A DNA stretch of 7,554 nucleotides from Chloroflexota bacterium (lineage in GTDB: Bacteria > Chloroflexota > Chloroflexia > Thermomicrobiales > UBA6265), in assembly GCA_023415845.1 (NCBI GenBank), contig JAEZJB010000193.1, positions 1-7,554 on the forward strand, read 5' to 3'. Positions within the stretch are counted from its first letter, which is position 1; every line of letters starts with the position of its first letter. The translations under genes and the position numbers were made by a program. This document shows, in pieces, positions 6,194 to 7,554 of the stretch. Below the pieces are notes generated by a model. That model did not search any database and was not told the DNA's origin. It saw only the letters and a program-made list of their open reading frames with translations.

Positions 6194-7554
6194 CTAGAAA
6201 CCGCCTCCGATGAGGGTCTCGATTTCCTGAGCGGCGTTGTTTGCTGCCTCCTCGACGCTCATGGTTTCAGTGAGCGCGTTCTGCAACATGTTGGGGATGA
6301 TTTCGTTCATGATCTGGTTGGCCTGAGGAATCACCGGGAAGGGGATACCGTAGGGCAACATCGAGGTCGTGACGTCGAGGAAGGGAATCGACTCAAGACG
6401 CTCTTTGTTCCAGACCGTTTCGAAGCCCTGAAGATTCCCGGGATTGGAACTCACCCAGGCATTGCGAGTGGACCATTCGGGACCGGTCATGAACGCGACG
6501 AGCGCTCGAGCTGCCTCCATGTCGACTTCGCCGCCGTGGGCGTTGTCGGCAAAAATGTGAATGTTTGAACCACCGAACACTACGGCGCGGCGAACTGGAC
6601 CTTCGGGGATCAGCCCATAGGCCATGTTATCGACCATTTTGGCGGCGAATTCCTTGTCTGCTTCACTTGCCGCATCTGCCTTGGCGCGGAGCGCAGCATA
6701 TTCGGACGGGTGACTGATCATCATCGCCACCTCGCCGGCCATGTAGAGATCCTGGTTTTCAGTCTGGGTATTGGTGAGCGCAGACGCGGGAGCCGACTTG
6801 TCGGTCACGTAGATGTCGTATGCCCACTGAAGAGCCTGGATTCCACCCTCGTTGTTGACCATGACCGTCTTGTAGGTGGGATCCGGCTCTGCTTCATCAA
6901 GAGCGCCCGAGCCGTACGCCCACAACACCGGCATGAAGCGGAAGGGGGTATTTCCTGCGTTGACGCGGGCGACGAGGCCGTAACCGGCCTTGCCCGTGTT
7001 GTCCTTGATCTGCTTGGAGAATGTCCGGACTTCTTCCCACGTGGTGGGTGGTGTTTCGGGATCAAGGCCGGCTTCCTCGAAAATGGCCTTGTTCCAAATG
7101 AACGCCATGGTTTCGTTATTGGTAGGGATACCCCACAACTTGCCATCGTAGGTTACCGACTTGAGAGCGCCTGGCCAGAACTGTTCTGGAACGTAGTTGA
7201 ACTCACCCAGATCAATCTCCCGGAGCTGGCCACGGGCGGCAAATTCAGAGCCCCAGAGAATTGGCAGCTTGGCGACGGCGGGTGCAGCCGAACCGGTGGC
7301 GGCGGTGCGGATCTTGTCCAGGAGATCGTTATATCCAACATTGAGGAGGTTGTCGCCAAGATCAAGTGGGATGTTGGGATAAGTCTCACCCCAGGCTGTC
7401 CACAACGCGTCGTTGATCTCGAGTTCGAGCGGGGGCGTCGCTTCCGTTGGGCCGACCCACCAGTATGACGTCTCACCGGCGTAGTCGAGAGGCGTGATTT
7501 CCGCGACCTCGGCGGCAGTGTCGACCTCGAGCGTGCCAGCAATCTCATTGATAT
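6194..7554 (-). CDS. Sugar ABC transporter solute-binding protein, family 1 (5' end cut by window edge)
   Basis: The frame is open to the right edge, and 452 residues are visible (from base 7552) up to a TAG stop. The start, signal peptide and any lipobox lie outside, so a TTG at 7405 is not the true start. The protein resembles family 1 extracellular solute-binding proteins (SBP_bac_1/8), which capture sugars outside the membrane and deliver them to the permeases. Family-like blocks are the DGKLWGIPTNNETMAFIWNK region (substrate-lobe hinge), IFEEAGLDPETPPTTWEEV immediately after it, the MAGEVAMMISHPSEY segment, GGSNIHIFADNA, and MTGPEWSTRNAWVSSNPGN near the C-terminal lobe. Many aromatic residues (Trp, Tyr, Phe) occur in the lobes, as expected for sugar stacking. 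The visible length already equals a mature family member, so little more than the leader is likely missing. It is the first visible gene of the transporter operon; the operon promoter should lie upstream, outside the window. The substrate is not identifiable. Confidence 0.94.
   Translation of the reverse strand, partial: INEIAGTLEVDTAAEVAEITPLDYAGETSYWWVGPTEATPPLELEINDALWTAWGETYPNIPLDLGDNLLNVGYNDLLDKIRTAATGSAAPAVAKLPILWGSEFAARGQLREIDLGEFNYVPEQFWPGALKSVTYDGKLWGIPTNNETMAFIWNKAIFEEAGLDPETPPTTWEEVRTFSKQIKDNTGKAGYGLVARVNAGNTPFRFMPVLWAYGSGALDEAEPDPTYKTVMVNNEGGIQALQWAYDIYVTDKSAPASALTNTQTENQDLYMAGEVAMMISHPSEYAALRAKADAASEADKEFAAKMVDNMAYGLIPEGPVRRAVVFGGSNIHIFADNAHGGEVDMEAARALVAFMTGPEWSTRNAWVSSNPGNLQGFETVWNKERLESIPFLDVTTSMLPYGIPFPVIPQANQIMNEIIPNMLQNALTETMSVEEAANNAAQEIETLIGGGF

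Noticed and set aside
1..7554. CRISPR array, insertion sequence, tRNA/rRNA or phage defence system
   Set aside because: No regularly spaced repeats, transposase-like frames, terminal inverted repeats or tRNA T-loop motifs were seen; all strong coding regions are metabolic or transport genes.

Overview
The window reads as part of a bacterial carbohydrate-utilisation locus. Every gene I can support lies on the minus strand, so transcription runs from high to low coordinates. GC-biased codon use, a CUT1-type sugar ABC transporter in the order binding protein, permease, permease, ATPase, non-ATG starts, and a membrane-anchored DUF4015 protein together would suit a moderately GC-rich free-living bacterium. 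Chloroflexota (Thermomicrobia-like) is my best guess, but it is inference from protein style and not from a marker gene.

From the right edge: 7554-6194 is a family 1 solute-binding protein whose signal peptide lies outside the window. An intercistronic hairpin (6126-6155) follows, then permease 1 (6102-5122), then permease 2 (5125-4238), which starts at a TTG inside the stop region of permease 1, and then the ATPase (4188-3100). The cassette ends in a 15-bp perfect hairpin (3054-3086) with a second 7-bp hairpin just beyond it (3033-3049).

A stretch of about 600 bases without a gene (2501-3099) carries two short palindromes and a direct-repeat pair, and is the natural place for regulation of the next gene. 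That gene, at 2500-1661, is an HpcH/HpaI-type (class II, metal-dependent) 2-keto-3-deoxy acid aldolase with all expected catalytic residues. After a further 296 bases with no credible gene, a GTG-started gene (1364 to beyond base 1) encodes an N-terminally anchored protein. It has a carboxypeptidase-regulatory-like beta-sandwich domain followed by a DUF4015 putative glycoside hydrolase domain, and it is cut by the left edge.

A coherent reading is extracellular glycan or oligosaccharide processing (DUF4015 protein), uptake (ABC transporter) and cytoplasmic cleavage of a derived keto-deoxy sugar acid (aldolase). Co-directionality supports this, but the substrate cannot be read from the sequence. 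I did not find a convincing new biological system. The points most worth a second look are the regulatory structures, the TTG/TGA overlap, the altered Q-loop region of the ATPase and the architecture of the DUF4015 protein.
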